A stretch of DNA of 64,000 nt from Hathewaya proteolytica DSM 3090 (GCF_900142225.1 NZ_FRAD01000006.1:1-64000), one strand, 5' to 3'. Counted from the stretch's first letter, positions 18,102 to 26,729 are shown. Numbers and translations are program-made. Notes: generated from the sequence alone by a model not told the origin.

Positions 18102-19157
18102 TTAATTCCTTTCGCGAAACAACTCGTATGTACTATTCTCACGACATGCAATTTGAAGATATCTAGCTCCGTGCTCATCAGTCTTTGCAGTAATGGAATC
18201 TCGATAATTTTCTGTATCCTCAGAAATACTTAATTCGATTCCCGTGGTTATAGGGAATTTCAATCTACGTCGCTTCTTAATAGCATCAGGAACCGTATTG
18301 AATTGCCGATCAAAATTCTTTTTCTCCGGCAACTCAAGTAATGCAGTTTGCAACTGTGCCATGTTAAGAACAGGCTCATCAGGCTGGTAAGCACCTACCA
18401 ATGTATTAACAAACTCTGGATAATTAACTTGTTGAGGTGTCTTCATGCTATGAATCAGAGTATTTCTTAAATTATAGTAATCTCTTTCGGAATGTTTTTT
18501 TACCTTCCTCTTTAGTTCCATTTCTATTGCATTAAATGCAGCACTAGTGTTGGTTTGGTCGCTACGCTCCGCAGTAAGTTCAAGGAACTGAACCGCCCAA
18601 TACTTTGCATCATTATCAGTATATACTCGTACTGTATCAAATGTAACCTCATCATCTATGAAAAGAGGGAACACAGCCGATTTCCATACATTTTTCTTCT
18701 CGCTTGGAAATCCAAAATTCTTTTGTAAACTCTCTCCATCATACCATTCAGAATGCTCGACCTTTGCTATGATGTACATATATTCATCCGCATCGTTCTT
18801 AATAAATGCCTGAATCAAACTGCCTTTCTTAATTTGTTTACCAGTAGCCGCAATTCGCTCTTGAGCCTGCTGTTCTTCTCTCAACAGTTTATTCGCAATA
18901 CTATGTGAATATGAATCCAACTCACCCTCTTGTTCTTCAGTCAGTGCATCAGAACTGAGTGTGATATTAACAATTCTATCGATACAGTTAACTACAGTCG
19001 TATTAATATCAGGTATCGTATACAATTTGATACTATCATTCTGAGTAGCAAACCGAATGTATTCATCCACAAACGTATTAAAATCCTCTGGCATCTCCTT
19101 ACGAATTAGCATACCACTGCCAACATCAATATTATGAAATGACTTATAAATTATCAT
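18102..19157 (-). CDS. Putative nucleoid-associated (NdpA/YejK-like) protein
   Basis: This 351-residue protein starts after GGGGAGGG with 8-base spacing. Its layout resembles the NdpA/YejK family (PF04245). It has an N-terminal segment of strands and helices, a middle with KGSLIQAFIKNDADEYMYII and VEHSEWYDGESLQKNFGF, and a C-terminal stretch with FDRQFNTVPDAIKKRRRLKF. The resemblance is weak. YejK proteins bind the nucleoid, and some relatives serve in defence. It is the first gene of a two-gene unit with the membrane protein downstream. Confidence 0.45.
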   Translation of the reverse strand: MIIYKSFHNIDVGSGMLIRKEMPEDFNTFVDEYIRFATQNDSIKLYTIPDINTTVVNCIDRIVNITLSSDALTEEQEGELDSYSHSIANKLLREEQQAQERIAATGKQIKKGSLIQAFIKNDADEYMYIIAKVEHSEWYDGESLQKNFGFPSEKKNVWKSAVFPLFIDDEVTFDTVRVYTDNDAKYWAVQFLELTAERSDQTNTSAAFNAIEMELKRKVKKHSERDYYNLRNTLIHSMKTPQQVNYPEFVNTLVGAYQPDEPVLNMAQLQTALLELPEKKNFDRQFNTVPDAIKKRRRLKFPITTGIELSISEDTENYRDSITAKTDEHGARYLQIACRENSTYELFRERN

Positions 19158-19737
19158 TTATTTTACCCTCCCCTGGTATAATGGTGTATCAATAAAATGG
19201 TAATTGGTCAATATAGATAGTTTAATACCATTTTAAGATTTTTGCATCTGAAAGTACCCTATTACTCTTATTTAATAAAATTTAGCTGATCTTTTTTTAT
19301 AATAGAATTATAGATTCCATATGTGTTATTGCCGTAATTCTGATGATCACCGCACTCATTGCTCTCTTGACACCAAGATATATTTTTAATTAAGATATAA
19401 AACATAATCTCTTATTATTCTTTTGAATCTTCACTTTAAACAAAACATGAATATGTAAAAAGCGCCACAGGTTGTGAAACCTTTTACTCCAGCTCCTTCT
19501 CAATTTCTTAAATCTTTTTCTTCATCCCACGTTACATGAAACTTTTTATTTTATTTCAAATTAATAATGTTAGTTGCTATTTTTCCGAATGTACGTTCTT
19601 TTATTGTACTATGATTTGAAAAATTATGCAATGTGAAATATAAGAAAGCAACGTAAGAAAATTAAGCTTTATCTTACTTCATTTTTTATAATTATTTGTT
19701 CATAGAAATTTTCGTATATTTTTAATGCAATTAATTA

Positions 19738-19776
19738 CTACCATTCATTCTCCAATAACTCATTTGCATTTAACAC
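19738..19776 (-). pseudogene. Twelve-codon remnant of a DUF1413 gene
   Basis: Behind a perfect copy of the GGGAGG site, the frame reads VLNANELLENEW and then stops. The intact copy at 16.36 kb reads VLNTNELLEIAKEEL. The remnant shows that this segment once led into a DUF1413 gene and was cut after about ten codons. Confidence 0.75.
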
Positions 19777-19982
19777 TTTTATTCCTCCCAATGAGAACAA
19801 TCATATAAACAACATTGTTATAACAATTGTATCTCTAAGAGAGCTTTTTTACAAGATAATTGTGTATAATATTCTAAATTTTGACACCTTCCGATTTACG
19901 GAATTATAATCTCAACCCTCATCACTATCTACCAACAATAAAACCCTCAGCTTTCTGAGGATTTTAGTCTTAACAGATTCTC
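19750..19982. repeat. Direct repeat copy B
   Basis: This is the partner of 16331-16561 in the same orientation. It lies directly downstream of the first large recombinase gene and contains that gene's terminator. The arrangement fits duplication of a recombinase-proximal segment when the cassette between the copies was gained. Confidence 0.85.
19940..19965 (-). terminator. Terminator of the recombinase operon
   Basis: AAAACCCTCAG (19940-19950) pairs with CTGAGGATTTT (19955-19965), with one mismatch in the stem. It lies about 70 bases beyond the recombinase stop codon and matches the hairpin of repeat copy A. Confidence 0.7.
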
Positions 19983-20037
19983 CTTATACTAAGAGCAGTA
20001 ACCCCTTTATCTATCCTAGCTACTGCTCCTACTCTTT

Positions 20038-21699
20038 CTAATCATAGTAATCTACCAACTGCTCCATCACTATGCCTGATTCAAACTGTATTTCCAGTCT
20101 CTCACCCTTATTCACTTTAATGGTCTTTATTAATCTTCTGACTAAGTCCTCATCAAACTCTCTTACCTGTGGTCTTACAGTCTTTAGGGTACTGTCCATT
20201 TCCGTTAGTTTCTGTTTATAGTTCTCAGCCTGTTTCTTCTCCCTTACAAGCTTTAATTTTGCCTGTTTAAGCTCATTTATGTGTTCAGATATCCTTTTGT
20301 ACTCATTATCAAAATCTTCTGCTACAGCTCCTTGTTTTGCATTTTCTTCGATTAAGGCTAGCATCTCCTTTTGCAGGGATTCGATCTGCCCATCATATTC
20401 AGTAGGTATATCTTTAGTGGAGTATCCTCCAATGACTCTAATGACATTTTCTCTGAAAGCTCCTATAAAATCCCCATTGTTTTCTACCACATTATTAATA
20501 GCTGTCATAATGGCATTATGTAGTGGTTCTTCCTTTAGCGTAGGTGAGTGCTTGCAAGATGCCTTTGTACCATTCTTTAACCTGTTCTCGCATCTCCATA
20601 CTGCACTTTTCTGTCCGTATTTTGACCATGTCTGCCTACGATATGGATGTCCACATTCGGCACATACTAAGATTTCAGTTAGTGCGTATTTGGAGCTAAA
20701 TTTGCTCTTTTCCTTTTTTAGCTTATTTGCCTTTCTTGTAACTGCAGCTTTATTCAGGCTGGCTCTCCTAGCCTTTTCTTCCTGTACCTTATAAAATAAT
20801 TCCTTTGGAATAATGGCCTCATGGTTATCTTCTATATAATACTGAGGTACAATTCCGTTATTCTTCACTCGTTTCTTTGTCAGGAAGTCTACGGTATATG
20901 TCTTCTGCATCAGGGCATCTCCCATATATTTTTCATTGACTAACATTTTTTCTATTACACCAGGATGCCATGTTTCCTTTCCTGTGACTGTTTTGATTTT
21001 ATCTGCCTCTAGAGCTTTAATAACCTCTCCTATACTACTTCCTTCTAAATACATTCTAAAAATTCGTCTCACTATCTCTGCTTGTTCAGGTACTATAACC
21101 AGCTCTCCAGTTTCTTTATCTTTGGTATATCCCATAAATTTCTTGTGATTGACTGATATGATTCCATTTTCATATCTTCTTACAATTCCCCATTTTGTAT
21201 TTTCACTTAGGTTTCTGCTTTCTTCCTGTGCTTGACTGCTTAAGATAGTAATCAGTAATTCTCCTGTGCTTTCTAGGGTATTCACACCCTCTTTTTCAAA
21301 AAATATAGCGATATTCTTTTCTTTAAGTTTTCTTATGGTCTGGAGCGAGTCTACTGTATTTCTTGCAAATCTGCTGACTGATTTTGTTATGACCATGTCT
21401 ATTTTCCCAGCCATACAGTCATCAATCATGGCATTAAAATCATCTCTCTTTTTTGTATTAGTGGCTGACTTTCCATCATCTGCATAAATTCCAGCACACT
21501 TCCAATTTGGGTTGCTTTTTATTTTCTCTGTGTAGTAGGATATTTGAGCCTCATAACTGCCTTCCTGTTGTTCTAAGGTGGTACTAACTCTACAGTAAGC
21601 TGCTACTCTTAGGGTTTTTAGCTCCACCCTTACATTCCTGTCATATATGGTTTGTGCCGGTATAAATGCAACATTCTTTTTTGCTACTGCTACTGCCAT
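20038..21699 (-). CDS. Large serine recombinase (third gene of a triad)
   Basis: This 553-residue protein has the full architecture. The resolvase catalytic domain (about 28-175) has YCRVST with the active serine, and ITKSVSRFARNTVDSL. The recombinase domain is at about 190-300. A zinc ribbon (CAECGHPYRRQTW, then CENRLKNG...C) is at about 355-400, and a long coiled coil is at about 440-510. Such enzymes integrate and excise mobile elements without host factors. Its stop is near the presumed element end, and the two neighbouring recombinase genes abut it. Confidence 0.9.
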   Translation of the reverse strand: MAVAVAKKNVAFIPAQTIYDRNVRVELKTLRVAAYCRVSTTLEQQEGSYEAQISYYTEKIKSNPNWKCAGIYADDGKSATNTKKRDDFNAMIDDCMAGKIDMVITKSVSRFARNTVDSLQTIRKLKEKNIAIFFEKEGVNTLESTGELLITILSSQAQEESRNLSENTKWGIVRRYENGIISVNHKKFMGYTKDKETGELVIVPEQAEIVRRIFRMYLEGSSIGEVIKALEADKIKTVTGKETWHPGVIEKMLVNEKYMGDALMQKTYTVDFLTKKRVKNNGIVPQYYIEDNHEAIIPKELFYKVQEEKARRASLNKAAVTRKANKLKKEKSKFSSKYALTEILVCAECGHPYRRQTWSKYGQKSAVWRCENRLKNGTKASCKHSPTLKEEPLHNAIMTAINNVVENNGDFIGAFRENVIRVIGGYSTKDIPTEYDGQIESLQKEMLALIEENAKQGAVAEDFDNEYKRISEHINELKQAKLKLVREKKQAENYKQKLTEMDSTLKTVRPQVREFDEDLVRRLIKTIKVNKGERLEIQFESGIVMEQLVDYYD

Positions 21700-21701
21700 T
21701 G

Positions 21702-22622
21702 TTATTCATCCTCTCTTATTTTCTCATGATCTTCCTCCATAGTTATGCCATTGATAAATTCTACTAGGATTCTTCCTTCTTTATAAATAACTATCTGCTT
21801 TATTATGTTTATAAATATATCTTCCTCAAACTCTATTAGCTGTTCTTTATCAGACAGTGATAGTTTTATTTTCTCGGTGTTGTAATCATAATCATCAATT
21901 TTAGCGATTTTATAATATGCCTTTGCTCTTTTAAAGATTAGCTCTGATAGTTCCTTAGACGAGAAATGTTCTTCTTCCTCTAGATCTTTTATTCGTTCTT
22001 CCAACTTTCTAATTTCTAAGGTGATCCTTGGAGGTTCTTTTTTCTTACCTTTATCTAGCATCCACTTTCTTGATAAGACTTTATTGGTTGCTGATATAAA
22101 TGTAGTTACTATCTCTTTTTCAGTTAAAAATATATTTCTGCAGTGTACTCTATTTTGGTAGATGTACCTCTTACACTTCCAGTTACCCTTCTCAGATGGT
22201 CTGCCAGCATGTTCAATGTATTTGCGGTAAACATCACCACATTCTCCACATATTAATTTATTACTATATAAACTTTGATTTTTCATGCTATTAGGTTGTA
22301 GGGTTCTTCCTAGAGCTTGCTCTTTTTTCTTTCTTCTTTTCTGTACAGATTCAAAGGTTTCCTTATCTATTATCTGAGGATAAAATTCATCTCCTAAGTA
22401 TTTGATATTTTCAAGTATCTTTCCTACGGATCCATGATTCCAATTCGGTTTGTTATTAGCATTAAGAACTCCTGTAGCTGTTAGTTCTTTTGCTATGGCA
22501 TGTAGGGAGGAACCTTTATGGTAATCTTCAAATATCTTTTTAATCACTGCTACCTTTTCTTCATCGAATATTACTTTCCCATCCACTATCTTATAGCCAA
22601 GTGGTATATGCCTTTGCATCAT
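21702..22622 (-). CDS. Serine recombinase-like protein without catalytic domain (second gene of the triad)
   Basis: The start is taken at MMQRHIPLGYK because GAGGTG lies 6 bases upstream, giving 306 residues. The protein begins directly in the recombinase DNA-binding domain (IPLGYKIVDGKVIFDEEKVAV) and continues with a zinc ribbon (CGECGDVYRK, then WKCKRYIYQNRVHCRN) and a helical C-terminus. No resolvase domain with the catalytic serine is encoded upstream in any frame, because the previous gene ends only 10 bases before. It is thus probably a natural DNA-binding partner rather than a truncation. Confidence 0.8.
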   Translation of the reverse strand: MMQRHIPLGYKIVDGKVIFDEEKVAVIKKIFEDYHKGSSLHAIAKELTATGVLNANNKPNWNHGSVGKILENIKYLGDEFYPQIIDKETFESVQKRRKKKEQALGRTLQPNSMKNQSLYSNKLICGECGDVYRKYIEHAGRPSEKGNWKCKRYIYQNRVHCRNIFLTEKEIVTTFISATNKVLSRKWMLDKGKKKEPPRITLEIRKLEERIKDLEEEEHFSSKELSELIFKRAKAYYKIAKIDDYDYNTEKIKLSLSDKEQLIEFEEDIFINIIKQIVIYKEGRILVEFINGITMEEDHEKIREDE

Positions 22623-22632
22623 CCACCTCACC

Positions 22633-24222
22633 TCACTTTCCATAATGCTCTGTCAGTTCCAAGTTATTAATTAGCTTGAAGGTAATCTCTTGATTTTCTC
22701 CGATAATGATATTTTCCACTGTATGGAGAAATAGGTTTTCGTCATACTCTTCCATAATCTCTGGATTATACCTTATGATTTCTAGTAATCTTACTGTTCC
22801 TGTAATCTCTTTTTCATAGCCGTTATCATCAAGACACCTATTCCTCATTTTCTTGATGGCTTCAAGTTCTACAGTCAGAGCATTTTGTCTTTCTATAAAA
22901 ATAGCAGAGTCAATATACCCTTTCGATAAGACTCTACTAAGGATATGACTCTGCTCTGTTAATTCCATAATTCTATTATTTAGTTTTTTAATTTCTTCTT
23001 CCTGCTCATGATCTATTCTTAAATTCTTTAATGATTCCAGTAAGGGATAAAGGATATCTGTATGATTGCTTACCAGCTTATTCCACATTGTTAGAAAGGC
23101 ATCTTTTATAATATCCTCCCTTACAGCTTTCATACTACATTTACTTATATCTTTTATATGCAAGTTACAGCACCATTGAATTTTCTCATAAGGTTTCCCG
23201 ATATAAATCTTTTGTCTCCTAAAGGTGCTACCACATTCCTTACAGATGATTTTGCTGCTAAATTCATATCTGTTTTGGTATTTTCCAGTATCATCTACTC
23301 CCATTTGATTTCTTCGATATTCATAAATCTCTCGGACCATCTGACCTTCTTCTCTTGTAATAATAGGTTCATGATTGTTTTCAATAAAATACTGAGGCAG
23401 TTCCCCTTTATTTATTTTTCTTTCAAAGGGAAGTACCTCAGTTGTATATGTCTTTTGTAATAATAAGTCTCCCTCGTAGATGGAATTTTGTAAGATTTCT
23501 TTTACTACACTGTCCTGCCATTCTTCTGCTGAGCGTATGGTTGGGACATTATCGTCATTTAAATACCTTGCTATTACATACGAGCCTTTGCCATTTAGAT
23601 ATTCATGAAAAATTCTACGGACAATCTTTGCTTCATCTTCTTTTATTATGAGATTTCCATCTTCATCCTTGGTATATCCATAAGCAGGATCACTAAGCTT
23701 AAATGTTCCATCTTGAAATCTCTTTTTAACTGCCCATTTGTTATTAGTGGAGATGCTTTCTGCCTCTCCTTGTGCAAGGGAGCTTAGTATGGTAATCATC
23801 TGCTCACTTTTTTCTGATAGGGTATTCATATGCTCTTTTTCAAAGTATACCCCGATACCAAGTGCTTTTAGCTTTCTGATTGCCTCAATACTGTCTACTG
23901 TATTTCTAGCAAACCTTGTGACGGATTTTGTAATGATCATATCAATTTTGCCGTCTTCACAGTCTTTTATCATTCGTAGAAATTCATCACGTTTTTTTAC
24001 TTGTGTTCCACTTTTGGCTTCATCAGCATAAATTCCTGTGTATTCCCAGTCATCTCTTTTTCCGATAAAAGTCTTGTAATATTCTACTTGTGCAGAAAAG
24101 GAATTCTGTTGTTCTCTTGAATCAGTACTTACTCTGCAGTAGGCACAAACTCGTTTTTTAGGTTGTAATTCTAAGATTACCTTTTGCTTTACAGGTTCTA
24201 TTTTTCTTACTTTCTTTGCCAT
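22633..24222 (-). CDS. Large serine recombinase (first gene of the triad)
   Basis: The start at MAKKVRKIEP follows AAAGGAGG with 6-base spacing, giving 529 residues. The catalytic domain has YCRVSTDSREQQ and ITKSVTRFARNTVDSI. The recombinase domain, a zinc ribbon (CKECGSTFRRQK, then CCNLHIKDISKC) and a coiled coil near 425-470 follow. With the next two genes it forms one operon. Triplets of serine recombinases are known in some Firmicutes conjugative elements. Here each product probably plays a distinct role in integration or excision. Confidence 0.9.
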   Translation of the reverse strand: MAKKVRKIEPVKQKVILELQPKKRVCAYCRVSTDSREQQNSFSAQVEYYKTFIGKRDDWEYTGIYADEAKSGTQVKKRDEFLRMIKDCEDGKIDMIITKSVTRFARNTVDSIEAIRKLKALGIGVYFEKEHMNTLSEKSEQMITILSSLAQGEAESISTNNKWAVKKRFQDGTFKLSDPAYGYTKDEDGNLIIKEDEAKIVRRIFHEYLNGKGSYVIARYLNDDNVPTIRSAEEWQDSVVKEILQNSIYEGDLLLQKTYTTEVLPFERKINKGELPQYFIENNHEPIITREEGQMVREIYEYRRNQMGVDDTGKYQNRYEFSSKIICKECGSTFRRQKIYIGKPYEKIQWCCNLHIKDISKCSMKAVREDIIKDAFLTMWNKLVSNHTDILYPLLESLKNLRIDHEQEEEIKKLNNRIMELTEQSHILSRVLSKGYIDSAIFIERQNALTVELEAIKKMRNRCLDDNGYEKEITGTVRLLEIIRYNPEIMEEYDENLFLHTVENIIIGENQEITFKLINNLELTEHYGK

Positions 24223-24302
24223 GGTCTTCCTCCTTTCTTTTAGAACTTTAGTTCCTGTTAGCAACACACATTACCACAAGAATTTGAATATAGCTAGTGT
24301 TA

Positions 24303-24464
24303 TTACACATATACTTCCCGAAGTTCTGGAGAAAAGGTCTGACGGTTTAATTCATCAATTTCTACATATTCTTCATCCGTTATAATTCCCCTAGAAAGTA
24401 AGATTTTCAGCAGTTTTAAAGCCATTTTATATTCTACTTCTTTTATTGATTGCTCCTTTGTCAT
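24303..24464 (-). CDS. SHOCT-like small protein
   Basis: The start at MTKEQSIKEV is set by GGAGGG 6 bases upstream and gives 53 residues. The segment ALKLLKILLSRGIITDEEYVEID has the form of a SHOCT domain (helix, G-I-I-T-x-E-E-[FY]). Its job is unknown. Similar genes often sit just upstream of integrase genes in clostridial elements, as here. Confidence 0.7.
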   Translation of the reverse strand: MTKEQSIKEVEYKMALKLLKILLSRGIITDEEYVEIDELNRQTFSPELREVYV

Positions 24465-24555
24465 CGCCATCCCTCCAATTCTTATAAATTTTACTAATAG
24501 ATACTTATGTATTTTCATTGTCTTATTACCATATAAATTTAATATCACAAAAATA

Positions 24556-25129
24556 GGGATCGCCATCTTAAAAAAATCTATAAATAGACTCTTGCCTATT
24601 TTAAGCGATCCCCATTGCTTCTAATATTAAAAATAATATTTTTTATGATTTTGTGTTGTACTTAGACACTACCTTCCCCAACACACAAAGCCTTCAAAAA
24701 GACTTATAGGGCGATTACATAAACTGCAATTGGTTTTAACTGCTTTAACAGTTATTGCATCATAGGACTCTCACCTCCACCGGGATCTCCGCTGGCTGCC
24801 CCCATTGCGATGTCTGTGGCTGGGCAGAAGTATCATTATAGGCTGATGAGGTTATTGCGAACAATCTACCATAGATTGTTTCTTGGGACGGATGGGTATC
24901 GCTTTGCACCTTACTTTGCCGACTTTAATAAAAACAGAGATTAAAATATCTGCTCTTACAGGTGGTCTTGGCGCATCCTCCATTGTCGCTTTTCCATTTC
25001 TGGCTCATCAACTAACGTATTTATGTAATCGGATATTTAGTTTTCAAAGTACAAGACAGGGAATAAAAAAGATCCCCTCAATGTGTAGGCAACGAGAAGA
25101 CCTTTTTGACAACCATTTTTGAAAATATT
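24556..25129. other. Control-region intergenic stretch with unusual composition
   Basis: The stretch opens with GGGATCGC (24556-24563), paired with GCGATCCC (24605-24612) over a long loop. Between about 24770 and 25020 the sequence is clearly less AT-rich than its surroundings. Two short minus-strand frames overlap there (see the entry at 24760). I cannot decide whether this is a decayed gene, a small overlapping gene pair or a structured RNA. Confidence 0.35.
24760..24909 (-). CDS. Possible 49-residue protein in the control region
   Basis: From a GTG the frame reads VQSDTHPSQETIYGRLFAIT and continues with a Gln- and Pro-rich tail to TGA. The segment THPSQETIYGRLFAIT looks like genuine coding sequence. 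A second frame from ATG at 24983 (MEDAPRPPVRADILISVFIK..., stop 24852) overlaps it out of phase. A frameshifted single gene is possible. Confidence 0.3.
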   Translation of the reverse strand: MQSDTHPSQETIYGRLFAITSSAYNDTSAQPQTSQWGQPAEIPVEVRVL

Positions 25130-25603
25130 TTATTTTTCTTTTAAAATTCTTTTTATTTTGATTAATCTTTTGGATATGGCATTTTGTGAACAGTGCATTT
25201 TCCTTGCAATTTCACGCTGCGTATAACCTTCTAAAGCCAATAAAGTTAAAAGCTCTAATTCATAATCACTTAAATCTCTTAGTTTTCTTGAAAGTGCATC
25301 ATCAGAAATAGTATCTATCCAAGCGTAACGTCCTGAAAGCTCCATTTCATCAAAACTTGTAGATAATGATGTGAATCTTTGAAACAGATTAGAGCGTGTT
25401 TCAGCATTTTGCTCATCTATATTTTCTTCCGGGATAGCTTGTACACGATTTTCGTAATTCCTTCTCATGCGAAACCAGCTCCAATCAAAATCATATAGTT
25501 CCTGTATTGCTTCCTCACTCATTCCTGCCTTTTTATATTGCTCATGTAACTTCTCCCATTCTCTATCAAATATCATCTTTTCTCTGCTATAATTAAAACC
25601 CAT
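25130..25603 (-). CDS. Sigma-like helix-turn-helix regulator of the element
   Basis: This 157-residue protein starts at MGFNYSREKMIFDREWEKL after GGAGGAATTAGA. Its C-terminus (DYELELLTLLALEGYTQREI, about 117-136) is a sigma-70 region-4-type helix-turn-helix. The family is the sigma-like small regulators of Tn916/Tn1549-type elements. It probably activates excision or transfer genes. Its ribosome binding site lies inside a 16 bp hairpin, which suggests translational control. Confidence 0.75.
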   Translation of the reverse strand: MGFNYSREKMIFDREWEKLHEQYKKAGMSEEAIQELYDFDWSWFRMRRNYENRVQAIPEENIDEQNAETRSNLFQRFTSLSTSFDEMELSGRYAWIDTISDDALSRKLRDLSDYELELLTLLALEGYTQREIARKMHCSQNAISKRLIKIKRILKEK

Positions 25604-25609
25604 TCTAAT

Positions 25610-25661
25610 TCCTCCGTTTTCTGATTTTTTAAAGTGAAAGTAATCATCAGAAAACGGAGGA
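25610..25661 (-). promoter_or_regulatory. Hairpin that covers the ribosome binding site of the sigma-like gene
   Basis: On the minus strand TCCTCCGTTTTCTGAT (25646-25661) is followed by a 20-base loop and then its perfect complement ATCAGAAAACGGAGGA (25610-25625). The second arm contains the Shine-Dalgarno GGAGGA of the gene starting at 25603. The first arm is a perfect anti-Shine-Dalgarno. Folding of the mRNA would block translation. Confidence 0.75.
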
Positions 25662-25729
25662 GAACGACATTTCGTATATAGACTAGACTTTGGCTTTCCC
25701 ATATTTCCCCCTGTTTTTGGGTAAAGAAA

Positions 25730-25765
25730 AAGCCCGGAACAACATTAATTTGTTATTCCAGGCTT
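25730..25765 (-). terminator. Terminator between two minus-strand control genes
   Basis: AAGCCCGGAA with AACA pairs with TGTT and TTCCAGGCTT, with single mismatches. On the minus strand TTTTTCTTT follows. A second hairpin (AACCCCG...CGAGGTT) lies near 25804-25827. They end transcripts of the gene at 25954. Nothing else is seen in 25766-25953. Confidence 0.65.
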
Positions 25766-25953
25766 CTTCAGCACCATATATTTGCAGAAATGGGCATAAA
25801 AATAACCCCGACATAAATGCCGAGGTTCTTGATTGTTATTTTATTTTAGGCCATTACTTCCCCATAATACAGAGTATAGGCTACCTACAATTCAAAGTCA
25901 GTACGTAGATGGTTCGTATCTAGTTCAACTTTCGTTCACACTTAGTGCGCATT

Positions 25954-26523
25954 TTATTTTTCTTCAAAGAAATATAGTAACTCATTTTCTTCTATATTAC
26001 TTGTCCCATTAAATATAGCTTGATATTTTGGCAAGGAATATCCCCAAAGTGCAATTCCAAATAATTTTATTGCCTCTTTCTTTTTTGTATAGAAACTTGT
26101 CCGCTCTATAGAAAGATATTCCAGTATTTCTGTTTCTGTCATTGGATATGCTGTAATATAGCATTTTGACAATATTTCATGATACAGCTTTCCATTTGTA
26201 TGATAATTATAAATTTTAATCATTGCTGTATCTACAAGATCTATCATCCATTTAGTCTCAAAAATACAGGAAACTTTATCACTAAACTTGTCCTTCTTTT
26301 CAGTAGGTGCAAAATCATTTAAATATGTTAAAGCTGTAGCAAGTTCATTGCTATAATATGACTCACATGCTTCCCTTACATAATTAGCTTCTTGAATGGT
26401 TCTCCATACTACATCCCTGTATATAGCAAGAACAAGTTTTGATTTGTGGAAAACCTGTTCCTCATCAAGGTTCATCCCCTCATACATCTTTGAAATATTC
26501 TTCATGTTTCTTGTAAGTCTCAT
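25954..26523 (-). CDS. Unknown protein of the element control region (ArpU-like shape)
   Basis: This 189-residue helical protein is expressed from a consensus promoter divergent from immR. The C-terminal part (TETEILEYLSIERTSFYTKK) looks like a helix-turn-helix of the kind found in phage late regulators such as ArpU. Its partner or target is not evident. Its tight regulatory link with immR suggests a switch protein for the mobile element. Confidence 0.5.
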   Translation of the reverse strand: MRLTRNMKNISKMYEGMNLDEEQVFHKSKLVLAIYRDVVWRTIQEANYVREACESYYSNELATALTYLNDFAPTEKKDKFSDKVSCIFETKWMIDLVDTAMIKIYNYHTNGKLYHEILSKCYITAYPMTETEILEYLSIERTSFYTKKKEAIKLFGIALWGYSLPKYQAIFNGTSNIEENELLYFFEEK

Positions 26524-26594
26524 CCCATACCTCCGTTGTTTTAGGGGTATTTTATTTACATGTTATATTCCCCACCCCATATTTTTATTGACTA

Positions 26595-26680
26595 TTGACA
26601 AAATGTGAAGATTTGTGTACTATATTATGTGTAGTTATTCTTCACATTTATATTATATGAAGATAACCATCATATGTCAA
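26595..26680. promoter_or_regulatory. Face-to-face promoters with shared operator
   Basis: Rightward promoter: TTGACA (26595-26600), 17 bases, TACTAT (26618-26623), driving immR. Leftward promoter: TTGACA (26675-26680 on the minus strand), 17 bases, TATAAT (26652-26657), driving the gene ending at 25954. An 11 bp inverted repeat AAATGTGAAGA (26601-26611) / TCTTCACATTT (26639-26649) spans both, with a third TGAAGAT half-site at 26658. The expected start points lie about 26630 and 26645, so the two RNAs overlap at their 5' ends. Confidence 0.8.
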
Positions 26681-26729
26681 TAGTAAAATACGTTTTATGA
26701 AATATAACTTCATATTCAAGGAGGATATT

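Larger units (their letters stand above)
19158..20037. other. Intergenic stretch with duplicated leader and gene remnants
   Basis: No full gene is present in these 880 bases. It holds repeat copy B, a 12-codon DUF1413 remnant, and near 19502-19545 a short minus-strand frame reading VTWDEEKDLRN before a stop. The last could be the decayed start of a BrnT-like toxin. The remainder is AT-rich with no structure I can name. The left end of the conjugative element may lie in or near this stretch, close to the recombinase genes. Confidence 0.5.

Noticed and set aside
18102..19157. Naming this protein KwaB
   Set aside because: The similarity of gene layout to Kiwa is not supported by sequence. The weak resemblance is to NdpA/YejK instead.
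19502..19545. Possible BrnT toxin fragment (VTWDEEKDLRN)
   Set aside because: Only about eleven residues fit, followed by a stop. This is too short to list as a gene remnant with confidence.
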